Assembly (NCBI GenBank): GCA_029880425.1
Contig: JAOUOK010000045.1
Location: 1-8,808, forward strand
Source: Gammaproteobacteria bacterium
Lineage (GTDB): Bacteria > Pseudomonadota > Gammaproteobacteria > UBA6429 > Thiohalophilaceae
Reading direction: 5' to 3'
DNA: 8,808 nt
The position numbers and the translations under genes were made by a program. Of this stretch, positions 1-5,743 are shown one piece after another (the stretch's first letter is position 1; each line of letters begins with the position of its first letter). The notes beneath the pieces are model-generated. The model searched no databases. It was not told the origin of the DNA and saw nothing but the letters and a program-made list of their open reading frames with translations.

Positions 1-68
1 GGGTAAAAATTCCTTCACTTAAAGCGTTGGACCGCCGAGGACAACCGCTCCTGCTTAAGATAAAATGA
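1..68 (+). CDS. Possible C-terminal fragment of an unidentified protein
   Basis: A plus-strand frame is open from the window edge to a TGA at 66-68 (codons begin at base 3). It reads as 21 residues ending in ALDRRGQPLLLKIK. The composition looks like a real protein tail, and the fragment would converge on the histidine kinase gene, ending 35 nt before that gene's stop. It is too short to assign to a family, and an open frame of this length can occur by chance. No convincing terminator hairpin is visible between 68 and 104. Confidence 0.3.
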   Translation, partial: VKIPSLKALDRRGQPLLLKIK

Positions 69-103
69 ACTGTTGAAGCCTTTTATAAATGAGTAAAATT
101 ATT

Positions 104-1873
104 TCACAAAAAACTTTTAATAATTTTAAACAGTTTATTAATGACGATGGGTTTCTCTACTACGGCATTCATTCCAGCGCTAAGATACAAATCTTTTTCA
201 TATTTCATTACACTTGCCGTTAATCCTATAATCGGGATATGTTTTGCTTTTGTACTTCCTTCACGAATTGCCCTGGTAGCTGAAACACCATCCATATCAG
301 GCATGTATATGTCCATTAATATCACGTCGAAAGATTGTAATTTTGTTTTTTCAACGGCAATTTTTCCATTTTCAGCCTCTACTATATTATGACCTGCCTG
401 TTCGAGTAATGTGCGAGCGGCAAAACGGTTAATCATGTTATCGTCAACCAGCAATATAGAAAGCGCATGATCAATGTTAAATTGTTGTTCGGTATTTTCC
501 AGGTTAATGTTTTCTTTGGGTACGGATAGTATTGTCGTAAAAGTAAAACAACTACCTTTACCTAACTGGGAAGTAACCTGCAGATTTCCGCTCATAATGT
601 CGGATAGACGTTTACATATGGCGAGCCCCAGGCCTACACCTTTATTTATAGAGCGGTCTGTTTCTAGTTGATGAAAAGCTTCAAAAACATGCTCTAATTT
701 ATCATCTGCTATACCGATACCTGTATCTTTAACAGTTACCTGTAATTTAAACTGGTTTTCGTTAATTAATTCACCACCAATTTCTAATTTAACTTCGCCA
801 TTGGGTGTGAATTTTTCAGCGTTATTAAGCAGGTTCACCACTACCTGGAGAAGTCGTGCAGCATCACCTTCTAAATATCCAGGTAGATTCTTACTTAGCT
901 CGGTAGTAAAAATAGTTTTTTTATTTTCAAAATTCGGTTCAACCAGGTTTTGTATGTCTGTTATCCAGGAAAAGGTTTTAAAAGAATCTATATCCAGTAC
1001 CAGTTCTCCTGATTCAATTTTAGATAAATCAAGTAAGTCATCAATGAGTAACAACAGGTGATTGCTGGAGCTATCAAGAATTTCTAAATAGTGTTTTTGA
1101 TCTTCTTTGAGGGTCGTGCCACGTAATACCTGGATCATTCCCAGCACACCATTCATTGGTGTACGGATCTCATGACTCATATTGGCAAGAAACATCGACT
1201 TTGCATGATTAGATGATTCAGCATCATTTCGCGCATCTTGATGGCTGTTTCTTTCTTCCTGAAGAAGTTGATTAGTGAAAAAAAGTTTTCGGCGGTTATA
1301 CTCGGTCAAATAACCAACACTTCCTGCAACAATGTTAGCGCTAAATAAAAAAATGTCATGTGCGAGTATTATTGATAACGGATGTTCCATCTTGTATGCA
1401 AGCAGGTTATATGAAACTAATACTGCAATATCTATTATGAGTGCATAGATAAAGCGAGTACCGGTAAAGTTATATGTCCAGAAGACAACCAGTATCAAGG
1501 CCGGGTAATAATATGCCAACGTTTCAGCTGGAAGGTATGTGTATATTACTATTAACCCAGTGGCAGCAATAAAACCGATAATTGCCATTGCCAGGAAATA
1601 AAAGTGCTTGAACACCTTGGTATAGTTAAGAAGAAATATTGCTACACCAAGTCCAAGGAAGGAGAGGCGCCAGGTCCAAACTGTGAGCAAATTTTCTTCT
1701 GGTACAAACCAGCTATCTAATATCCCAAATATTGGGTAAAGAGTGGCCCCAATCAGAAAGGCAATGCGAGCCTGGAGCAAGAACGACTTATAGTTTTGAT
1801 TTGTGTACTCTGTCTCTAATTTAGGATCATCAAATATCAGTGTAACTGGATTTATTTTGAATTGAGGTGACAT
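104..1873 (-). CDS. Membrane-bound hybrid histidine kinase with C-terminal receiver domain
   Basis: A 589-residue sensor kinase, probably in the inner membrane. Residues about 30-190 hold some five or six hydrophobic segments (roughly 32-52, 64-84, 90-113, 121-135, 140-160 and 168-189) with almost no periplasmic loops, so the sensor is a multi-pass membrane module that I cannot assign to a named family. A short coiled linker leads to HisKA with the phospho-accepting H234 (NMSHEIRTP). HATPase_c follows, with an N box near 347-354, the G1 box DTGIGI (383-388) and the G2 box GVGLGLAI (412-419). The receiver domain is complete: acidic pair D477/D478, phospho-acceptor D521 (VILMDIYMPDMDG), T552 and K574. 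By family knowledge, H234 phosphate passes to D521 and then usually to an Hpt protein. No Hpt or separate response regulator lies beside it, so it appears to be an orphan. The start is preceded by AAGG about seven nt upstream. A TATAAT-like -10 (complement of 1927-1932) lies upstream without a clear -35. Confidence 0.95.
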   Translation of the reverse strand: MSPQFKINPVTLIFDDPKLETEYTNQNYKSFLLQARIAFLIGATLYPIFGILDSWFVPEENLLTVWTWRLSFLGLGVAIFLLNYTKVFKHFYFLAMAIIGFIAATGLIVIYTYLPAETLAYYYPALILVVFWTYNFTGTRFIYALIIDIAVLVSYNLLAYKMEHPLSIILAHDIFLFSANIVAGSVGYLTEYNRRKLFFTNQLLQEERNSHQDARNDAESSNHAKSMFLANMSHEIRTPMNGVLGMIQVLRGTTLKEDQKHYLEILDSSSNHLLLLIDDLLDLSKIESGELVLDIDSFKTFSWITDIQNLVEPNFENKKTIFTTELSKNLPGYLEGDAARLLQVVVNLLNNAEKFTPNGEVKLEIGGELINENQFKLQVTVKDTGIGIADDKLEHVFEAFHQLETDRSINKGVGLGLAICKRLSDIMSGNLQVTSQLGKGSCFTFTTILSVPKENINLENTEQQFNIDHALSILLVDDNMINRFAARTLLEQAGHNIVEAENGKIAVEKTKLQSFDVILMDIYMPDMDGVSATRAIREGSTKAKHIPIIGLTASVMKYEKDLYLSAGMNAVVEKPIVINKLFKIIKSFL

Positions 1874-2004
1874 TTAGAACCTTAATTTTAATATATTATA
1901 ATTTTTATTGTTTTATATAACGACTCATTATATAGAATTCTTTTGTTTGATTTTAAAAAAGATATTCCTCAGGTTAGCATTAAAGGCATTACAAAAATCA
2001 TATG

Positions 2005-2051
2005 GGGTAGTACCCAATCAAGTAATAATTAAAGGGCCAGGTCTTCTTTAA
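2005..2051. other. Two short inverted repeats downstream of the zinc-ribbon gene
   Basis: TTAAAG at 2029-2034 can pair with CTTTAA at 2046-2051 around an 11-nt loop. It begins seven nt beyond the stop of the minus-strand zinc-ribbon gene. A few bases on, GGGTA (2005-2009) and TACCC (2011-2015) form an 11-bp palindrome centred on one base. Either could help end the MYG1/zinc-ribbon transcript, but neither is followed on the minus strand by a strong T run. The palindrome could equally be an operator for the upstream region of the sensor kinase. The rest of the 1874-2057 gap is AT-rich with nothing else recognisable. Confidence 0.35.
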
Positions 2052-2057
2052 ATACAA

Positions 2058-2195
2058 TTATTCACTTTTACTTTCACTATTCGCTTTTGCATAACACTCG
2101 TCACAAAGTTTATCTTCATACTCTAACTCTTCATGATCGGGGATGGTTTTAACACCACATACTGGGCAGTGTACTAATTCAGCTTCGGCCATCAT
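2058..2195 (-). CDS. Small zinc-ribbon protein, 45 residues, downstream of the MYG1-like gene
   Basis: The minus strand encodes a 45-residue protein that starts with two ATG codons (MMAEAELVHC) and stops with TAA. It has two CxxC knuckles, C10-P-V-C13-G and C31-D-E-C34-Y, separated by an acidic stretch (DHEELEYEDK). That is the layout of a minimal zinc ribbon binding one Zn2+. The tail is Ser/Lys-rich. An AGGA lies four nt before the first ATG, and the gene begins 12 nt after the stop of the MYG1-like gene, so the two are probably co-transcribed. I do not recognise a named family, and whether it binds RNA, DNA or protein cannot be read from the sequence. Either ATG could be the true start. 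Confidence 0.75.
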   Translation of the reverse strand: MMAEAELVHCPVCGVKTIPDHEELEYEDKLCDECYAKANSESKSE

Positions 2196-2207
2196 TTTAT
2201 CCTGTTG

Positions 2208-3077
2208 TTATGCGTTAACTGCGATGTCTGCCATTTTCATGGTGCTTTCAAATGATTCTGCACCGGCAATAAAACAGCCATTATGGCAAAACATGGCGTC
2301 ATGAATATCTGTAACTTTTTGAAGATCATTATCTGATAAACCTGCCCATTGTTTAGGAAGTGGTTTCCTGTCTTCGAATGAACCAAGCTCAACAGGGACA
2401 GTTTGAATTCGCCATTGGCCAGTCTGGGAGGGGTAAACCACGTATAACGCTTCTTCAGAGAGGGCGTGAACCGTTCTTTTCCACGGGGTATATTTTTCTA
2501 ATACTACCACTCTTGGATCTTCTGCATCTTCAATTGCTTTCGCTACCAGTGCTTTTGCACTGATGCCACCCTTAGCCGTGGCAATGAACCGTGTTAAAAC
2601 GCGCGAGGCAAAATCAACTGCTTCATCAAAGCAGGCATCGAAGTCACCGTCTTCTTGCCAGGTCGGGTTAAACATGCCAATTGTTTGGCTCAGGCTAATC
2701 CCATCATAAATACTATCAACATGACCACAATCAATGGCATCAATTTTTGATACCAGGCTTCTATCAACCGCCTTGGCGACATCCGGGTTTCCCTGGCATA
2801 TTTCCAGGCCGTATTTCTGCCAAATTAAACCAAATGAAGAATAGGGAATCCCATTTTCGCGCTCACCTGCACCGCCACGTTGATGATGATCAAACCGGTC
2901 TGTTTCCGGGTCATGTTCACCCCCAACATCAACCACGATATCTGCACTGGTAATAATCTCTGAATCACGTGTACGGATGAGTTTAGAAGTCGGGAATATG
3001 CTTTTAAGTGCAGCGATACTGAAAACATCATCTGCATGAAAATTACCGTTATGGGTTACTATCGTTTTATCAGTCAT
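2208..3077 (-). CDS. MYG1/UPF0160-family DHH-like metal-dependent exonuclease
   Basis: A 289-residue protein, about the usual length for bacterial MYG1 homologues. The family signature is THNGNFHADDV at residues 8-18. It is followed by VDVGG at 49-53 and DHHQ at 63-66, the His/Asp clusters that bind metal ions in DHH-superfamily phosphoesterases. The C-terminal motif, a Cys-His-Asn-Gly stretch followed by FIAGA, is also typical. Eukaryotic MYG1 is reported to be a 3'-5' RNA exonuclease of nucleus and mitochondria; the role of bacterial members is much less clear, and RNA cleavage here is inferred from family. The Shine-Dalgarno sequence is unusual: AGGA lies about 13 nt before the ATG, and a five-codon ORF (ATG through CAA, then TGA) sits between them with its TGA overlapping the start codon. 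The zinc-ribbon gene follows 12 nt downstream. Confidence 0.9.
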   Translation of the reverse strand: MTDKTIVTHNGNFHADDVFSIAALKSIFPTSKLIRTRDSEIITSADIVVDVGGEHDPETDRFDHHQRGGAGERENGIPYSSFGLIWQKYGLEICQGNPDVAKAVDRSLVSKIDAIDCGHVDSIYDGISLSQTIGMFNPTWQEDGDFDACFDEAVDFASRVLTRFIATAKGGISAKALVAKAIEDAEDPRVVVLEKYTPWKRTVHALSEEALYVVYPSQTGQWRIQTVPVELGSFEDRKPLPKQWAGLSDNDLQKVTDIHDAMFCHNGCFIAGAESFESTMKMADIAVNA

Positions 3078-3174
3078 TGGTGTTGTGTCATCCTGGAAAG
3101 GGATAATAAGGGATAGTTAAAATTGAATGGCGGATTCTATACGAAGACAGCTCACAAAAATAGTTGATTTTTAA

Positions 3175-3242
3175 TAACCGGTTAAAGGGGAGGGCGTCAT
3201 TTAATTCAACAGAATTTAATAACAGGGGTAGCCCCTGATTAA
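3175..3242. promoter_or_regulatory. Palindrome and GC-rich hairpin in the divergent MYG1/synthase intergenic region
   Basis: The 509-nt gap 3078-3586 separates two divergent genes. Its left part contains the 10-bp palindrome TAACCGGTTA at 3175-3184. A strong hairpin follows: CAGGGG (3223-3228), loop TAG, CCCCTG (3232-3237), lengthened by TTAAT (3216-3220) pairing with ATTAA (3238-3242) across a two-base bulge. No T run follows on either strand, so an operator, a transcript-end stabiliser or a 5' UTR structure for the MYG1 gene is likelier than a terminator. I found no convincing -35/-10 pair for MYG1. Confidence 0.4.
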
Positions 3243-3251
3243 CTTTGATGA

Positions 3252-3416
3252 TTAATAAAAATTTATTTTTCAAATAACCGCGTTATATTTACCGATTTAG
3301 CCTTTTTTCAGTAAAAACAGGTACTTTATTCACTTATTAACAGGCATTTCCCCATGTCACGCCCTGAAAATGTTACCCTGAGACATCACTTCGCAGTAAA
3401 TTCTATTTTACAACCG
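3252..3416 (+). promoter_or_regulatory. Duplicated leader element, copy 1, upstream of the carboxyethylornithine synthase-like gene
   Basis: This block is alignable with 5578-5737. It begins with a 22-nt AT-rich segment (21/22 identical in the two copies), followed by a TATATT at 3284-3289 that could be a -10 (a matching -35 is not evident). A hairpin follows at 3300-3322 (GCCT pairing with AGGT, then four T-A pairs, loop containing CAGT). Next is a core of 37 identical nt at 3346-3382 and a further near-identical stretch to 3397. In the core, ATGTC (3354-3358) pairs with GACAT (3382-3386). An alternative partner, ATGT at 3370-3373, competes for the same ACAT. The high identity between two different leaders, with pairing kept through base changes, suggests a functional RNA. 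A dispersed repeat or a protein-binding DNA site remains possible. Confidence 0.65.
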
Positions 3417-3473
3417 ATCATAGTGGGAACCGCTCCCATTTACTCGTCACTTCTACAGCACTTCGATTTGTAA
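3354..3473 (+). CDS. Candidate leader peptide, 39 codons, copy 1
   Basis: The ORF starts in the conserved leader core and ends at TAA 3471-3473. It begins MSRPENVTLRHHFAV and then diverges from its sister ORF at 5678. The first nine codons are identical in both copies, the tenth differs silently (AGA/AGG), and codons 11 and 14 give His/Tyr and Ala/Val. AGG lies nine nt before the ATG, a weak ribosome site. Because synonymous positions and the untranslated CCCC before the ATG are equally conserved, nucleotide-level selection explains the similarity at least as well as selection on the peptide. The ORF ends 113 nt before the synthase gene. Confidence 0.35.
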   Translation: MSRPENVTLRHHFAVNSILQPIIVGTAPIYSSLLQHFDL

Positions 3474-3561
3474 AACCCTGGAACACTTGGGACAGGGCAA
3501 AGCATCAACAAACAGGCCTATTGGCGAAACTGATTATTCATTCATGAAGTCACACCTGTTT
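3423..3561 (+). promoter_or_regulatory. Non-duplicated 3' leader with three hairpins before the synthase-like gene
   Basis: The leader of the synthase gene is about 160 nt longer than that of the methyltransferase. It contains TGGGA/TCCCA (around 3424-3439, loop ACCGC) and CCCTG (3476-3480) with CAGGG (3493-3497). The largest pairing is AAACAGG (3510-3516) with CCTGTTT (3555-3561), running directly into a T-rich stretch (TTATTT). That last hairpin resembles a weak intrinsic terminator placed just before the Shine-Dalgarno sequence at 3574-3580, so attenuation is conceivable. Its loop is long (38 nt), which makes efficient termination doubtful. Confidence 0.35.
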
Positions 3562-3586
3562 TTATTTAATAACAAGGAAACACGAC

Positions 3587-4765
3587 ATGAATACATCAAA
3601 AATAGGGGTCATTGGGACTTCAAAAAAAGAAGATGAACGACGCTATCCCATTCATCCAGGACATTTGCCACGCATTCCTGAAGAGATTCGCCGTCAGCTA
3701 ATCTTTGAAGAAGGATATGGCACTCCCTTTGGTATTTCCGATTCGGAAATTGCTGCACTCGCAGGTGGCATTGCCACACGTCATGAATTACTGGCTGACA
3801 TTGGTACGGTTATTATTGCTAAACCCGTATTAGCCGATTTACAGGAACTTCGCGAAGGCGGAACACTGTGGGGTTATGTGCATTGTGTACAGCAACGGGA
3901 TATTACCCAGGCTGCACTCGATCGTAGACAGACACTCATTGCTTTTGAAGATATGTTTATCTGGTCACCTGATGGACACATGGGTCGGCATACATTCTAT
4001 AAGAATAACGAAATGGCGGGCTATTGTGCGGTAATACATTCTTTGCAACTCAAAGGTATCGATGGGCATTACGGTAATCAACGCAAAACCGTGATTTTTG
4101 GTTTTGGCGCCGTTAGCCGTGGTGCGATATACGCACTTAAGGCACATGGTTTTAGAGATATCACTATCTGTATTCAACGCCCTCAAGACCAGGTGCGTGA
4201 AGAAGTACTCGATTGTAACTATGTCAGGATCCGCACCGGTCACGATGGCGAGGCACGCATGATGGTGGTGGAACATGATGGAAGCGTGAGGCCGCTGTCT
4301 GAGCTGATCAGTGAAGCAGATATCATTGTAAACGGAACCTTTCAAAATACAGAACATCCTACCGATTTTGTTACCGAAGCAGAAAGCGCATGCCTCAAAC
4401 CTAATAGCATGATTATTGATGTGAGTTGTGACGAGGGAATGGGATTCTTTTTTGCCAAGCCAACAACATTTAAAAAACCGATGTTCAAGTTTGAAAGCAT
4501 TGATTACTACGCGGTGGATCATACCCCGAGTTACCTCTGGGAAAGTGCAACGCGATCAATTTCTGCTGCGCTTATTGTTTATTTACCAACTGTGCTGGCA
4601 GGGCGTGATAGCTGGTATAAAAATGAGACGATTCGACAGGCGATCAATATTGATGCGGGCATGATTAAGAACTCTTCTATTCTTTCGTTTCAAAAGCGTG
4701 ACCCGGACTACCCGCATGCGTACTTCAATTCAGAAAAAAATGTTGTCCCGGAAAATGTTGCTTAA
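3587..4765 (+). CDS. N5-(carboxyethyl)ornithine synthase / alanine dehydrogenase-like NAD(P)H oxidoreductase
   Basis: A 392-residue cytoplasmic enzyme of the alanine dehydrogenase / pyridine nucleotide transhydrogenase superfamily. The N-terminal catalytic half carries the family's KEDERRYPIHP signature (14-24) and a lysine-proline IIAKP (76-80). The Rossmann half carries FGFGAVSRG (171-179), the dinucleotide-binding glycine loop, and ends in a helix-rich C-terminus. Sequence style (GVIGTSKKEDERR, FEEGYGTPFG) fits proteins annotated as N5-(carboxyethyl)ornithine synthase, which reductively condenses pyruvate with ornithine or lysine side-chain amines using NADPH. The classical lactococcal enzyme is shorter (about 313 residues), so the substrate here is uncertain; a saccharopine or alanine dehydrogenase-like role cannot be excluded. 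AAGGAAA sits six nt before the ATG. The gene follows the duplicated leader and probably forms an operon with the MarC-family gene 54 nt downstream. Confidence 0.75.
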   Translation: MNTSKIGVIGTSKKEDERRYPIHPGHLPRIPEEIRRQLIFEEGYGTPFGISDSEIAALAGGIATRHELLADIGTVIIAKPVLADLQELREGGTLWGYVHCVQQRDITQAALDRRQTLIAFEDMFIWSPDGHMGRHTFYKNNEMAGYCAVIHSLQLKGIDGHYGNQRKTVIFGFGAVSRGAIYALKAHGFRDITICIQRPQDQVREEVLDCNYVRIRTGHDGEARMMVVEHDGSVRPLSELISEADIIVNGTFQNTEHPTDFVTEAESACLKPNSMIIDVSCDEGMGFFFAKPTTFKKPMFKFESIDYYAVDHTPSYLWESATRSISAALIVYLPTVLAGRDSWYKNETIRQAINIDAGMIKNSSILSFQKRDPDYPHAYFNSEKNVVPENVA

Positions 4766-4819
4766 CAATGAGTTTCCACCGATGCAGTGTTTGATGGATA
4801 ACATTTTAGTGATCGTTGG

Positions 4820-5452
4820 ATGATTGAAACTGCGAGCTTAGCCCTGGCAACATTCTTTGCGACGATTGGTCCAATCGATGTGGCTGCGGTATTTGCTACG
4901 CTAACGGTGAAGGGGACGCAAGAGTACAAACGTTCGATGGCCATCCGCGCGACGTTGATTGCGACCTTAATCCTGGTTGCTTTTGCCCTGTTTGGTGAGC
5001 TTCTGCTGGCGAGTCTTGGTATATCACTTGCTGCATTAAGAACGTCTGGCGGGATCTTACTATTACTTATTGGTATTGATATGGTGTTTGCGCGCTCATC
5101 CGGCGGCACTTCAACGACAGATGAAGAAGAACATGAAGCGGTATCGAAACAGGATATTTCTATTTTCCCGATAGCCACACCATTGATCGCGGGGCCGGGT
5201 GCTATGGGTGCGGCTATTCTATTGATGGCAAATGCAGAAGATGATTTAACACTGCAAGCCATTGTTGTTGCCTCGCTCCTTGCTGTTTTGCTACTCACTG
5301 GCATCTCATTATTGCTTGCAAGTAAAATTCACCACCTTCTCGGCATCACTGGTATGCATGTTATCAGTCGAATTATGGGTGTTTTGCTGTCTGCTTTGGC
5401 TGTTCAGTTTATTTTTGATGGTATTAAACAAAGTGGTGTGCTTGTAACATGA
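4820..5452 (+). CDS. MarC-family (UPF0056) integral membrane protein
   Basis: A 210-residue, six-helix inner-membrane protein. Hydrophobic segments lie at about 5-28, 42-66, 70-90, 117-138, 146-168 and 183-203. The MarC signature is in the second half, where PIATPLIAGPGAMG (117-130) repeats the shape of FFATIGPIDVAA (12-23) in the first, fitting an internal two-fold arrangement. The acidic loop 95-112 links the halves. Biochemical function in this family is unresolved; the early link with multiple antibiotic resistance is not supported. The start is forced: the frame has a stop at 4799-4801 and no other ATG before 4820. No good Shine-Dalgarno sequence precedes it. A 13-codon ORF from ATG 4782 ends in a TGA overlapping this ATG (ATGA), so initiation by translational coupling is possible. 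Position after the synthase-like gene hints at transport of a related amino-acid derivative, which is inference only. Confidence 0.88.
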   Translation: MIETASLALATFFATIGPIDVAAVFATLTVKGTQEYKRSMAIRATLIATLILVAFALFGELLLASLGISLAALRTSGGILLLLIGIDMVFARSSGGTSTTDEEEHEAVSKQDISIFPIATPLIAGPGAMGAAILLMANAEDDLTLQAIVVASLLAVLLLTGISLLLASKIHHLLGITGMHVISRIMGVLLSALAVQFIFDGIKQSGVLVT

Positions 5453-5477
5453 CTGTGAACTTAAGCATATAACAAGA

Positions 5478-5511
5478 ATAATAAAAGGGAGCAGAGCCCT
5501 TTAAGTATTAT
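5478..5511 (+). terminator. Hairpin after the MarC-family gene, possible terminator
   Basis: AAAGGG (5484-5489) pairs with CCCTTT (5497-5502) around a seven-nt loop, extended by ATAATA (5478-5483) with TATTAT (5506-5511) across an AAG bulge. It starts 25 nt after the marC-like stop, the right place to end that transcript. No T run follows, so termination may be weak or the hairpin may only protect the 3' end. Confidence 0.4.
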
Positions 5512-5529
5512 AAGTAAAAATATAAATTC

Positions 5530-5568
5530 ATTCTGATTTGAAATTTTGTTTGCTGGATAGAGATGAAA
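5530..5568. repeat. 39-nt dispersed repeat, copy 1
   Basis: This copy and 7961-7999 share 34 of 39 bases with no gaps: 17 identical (ATTCTGATTTGAAATTT), a 10-nt middle with five matches, then 12 identical (ATAGAGATGAAA). Read on the minus strand, both copies encode SSL..., then NFKSE and a stop (TGA here, TAA in the other copy). Here there is no gene around it. It is non-coding and lies immediately upstream of the second leader element. It may be a remnant of a gene 3' end or a small interspersed element. Confidence 0.6.
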
Positions 5569-5577
5569 AAATATTTT

Positions 5578-5737
5578 TTAATAAAAAGTTATTTTTCAAT
5601 TAATTGCTTTATATAAATTTTTTGCCTTTTTTCAGCAAAAAAAGGCACTTTTTTTTCTGATTACCGGCTATTTCCCCATGTCACGCCCTGAAAATGTTAC
5701 CCTGAGGTATCACTTCGTAGTGTTTATCTTTCAACCA
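5578..5737 (+). promoter_or_regulatory. Duplicated leader element, copy 2, upstream of the methyltransferase gene
   Basis: Counterpart of 3252-3416. A TATATA at 5610-5615 occupies the position of the -10-like box in copy 1. The 5' hairpin is stronger here: GCCTTTTTT (5624-5632) pairs with AAAAAAGGC (5638-5646), nine pairs, followed by eight Ts at 5649-5656. It therefore looks like an intrinsic terminator or attenuator. The first pair is G-C here and G-U in copy 1. The 37-nt identical core spans 5670-5706. Its stem is ATGTC (5678-5682) with GGTAT (5706-5710), which keeps pairing through two G-U wobbles. Only about 45 nt separate the core from the methyltransferase start, so the element could act on translation. 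The hairpin plus T run could alternatively be the terminator of the upstream synthase/MarC operon. Confidence 0.65.
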
Positions 5738-5743
5738 TACTGA
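5678..5743 (+). CDS. Candidate leader peptide, 21 codons, copy 2
   Basis: The short ORF reads MSRPENVTLRYHFVV and ends QPY. Its TGA (5741-5743) overlaps the AGGA ribosome site of the methyltransferase gene, whose ATG begins seven nt after the stop. That spacing is classic for a leader ORF whose translation affects the downstream start. No Shine-Dalgarno sequence precedes its own ATG (CCGGCTATTTCCCC), which argues against efficient translation. Compare the sister ORF at 3354. Confidence 0.35.
   Translation: MSRPENVTLRYHFVVFIFQPY

Noticed and set aside
3088..3273. 61-residue minus-strand ORF upstream of the MYG1-like gene
   Set aside because: It covers the hairpin region, has no family resemblance or ribosome site, and its composition looks like translated AT-rich spacer.
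3544..3636. Plus-strand ORF MKSHLFLFNN... overlapping the synthase start
   Set aside because: It has no ribosome site, overlaps the real gene in another frame and has no counterpart in the second leader.
3965..4522. 185-residue antisense ORF within the synthase-like gene
   Set aside because: It lies entirely opposite a well-supported enzyme, resembles no family I know, and has no ribosome site; it is a shadow frame.
4782..4823. 13-codon ORF before the MarC gene as a real peptide gene
   Set aside because: Too short and without evident conservation; kept only as a possible coupling device for the MarC start.
4762..5304. 180-residue antisense ORF opposite the MarC-family gene
   Set aside because: Its Ala/Ser/Ile-rich composition is the mirror of membrane-helix codons on the other strand; the plus-strand product has a clear family signature.
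3252..5737. The duplicated leader as a known SAM, SAH, lysine, glycine, guanidine or fluoride riboswitch
   Set aside because: A methyltransferase and an amino-acid enzyme made these attractive, but the conserved core contains none of the consensus words I remember for those classes. A covariance search would settle it.
3252..5737. Leader repeats or the 39-nt repeats as a CRISPR array
   Set aside because: Copies are only two each, thousands of bases apart, with genes between them and no regular spacers.
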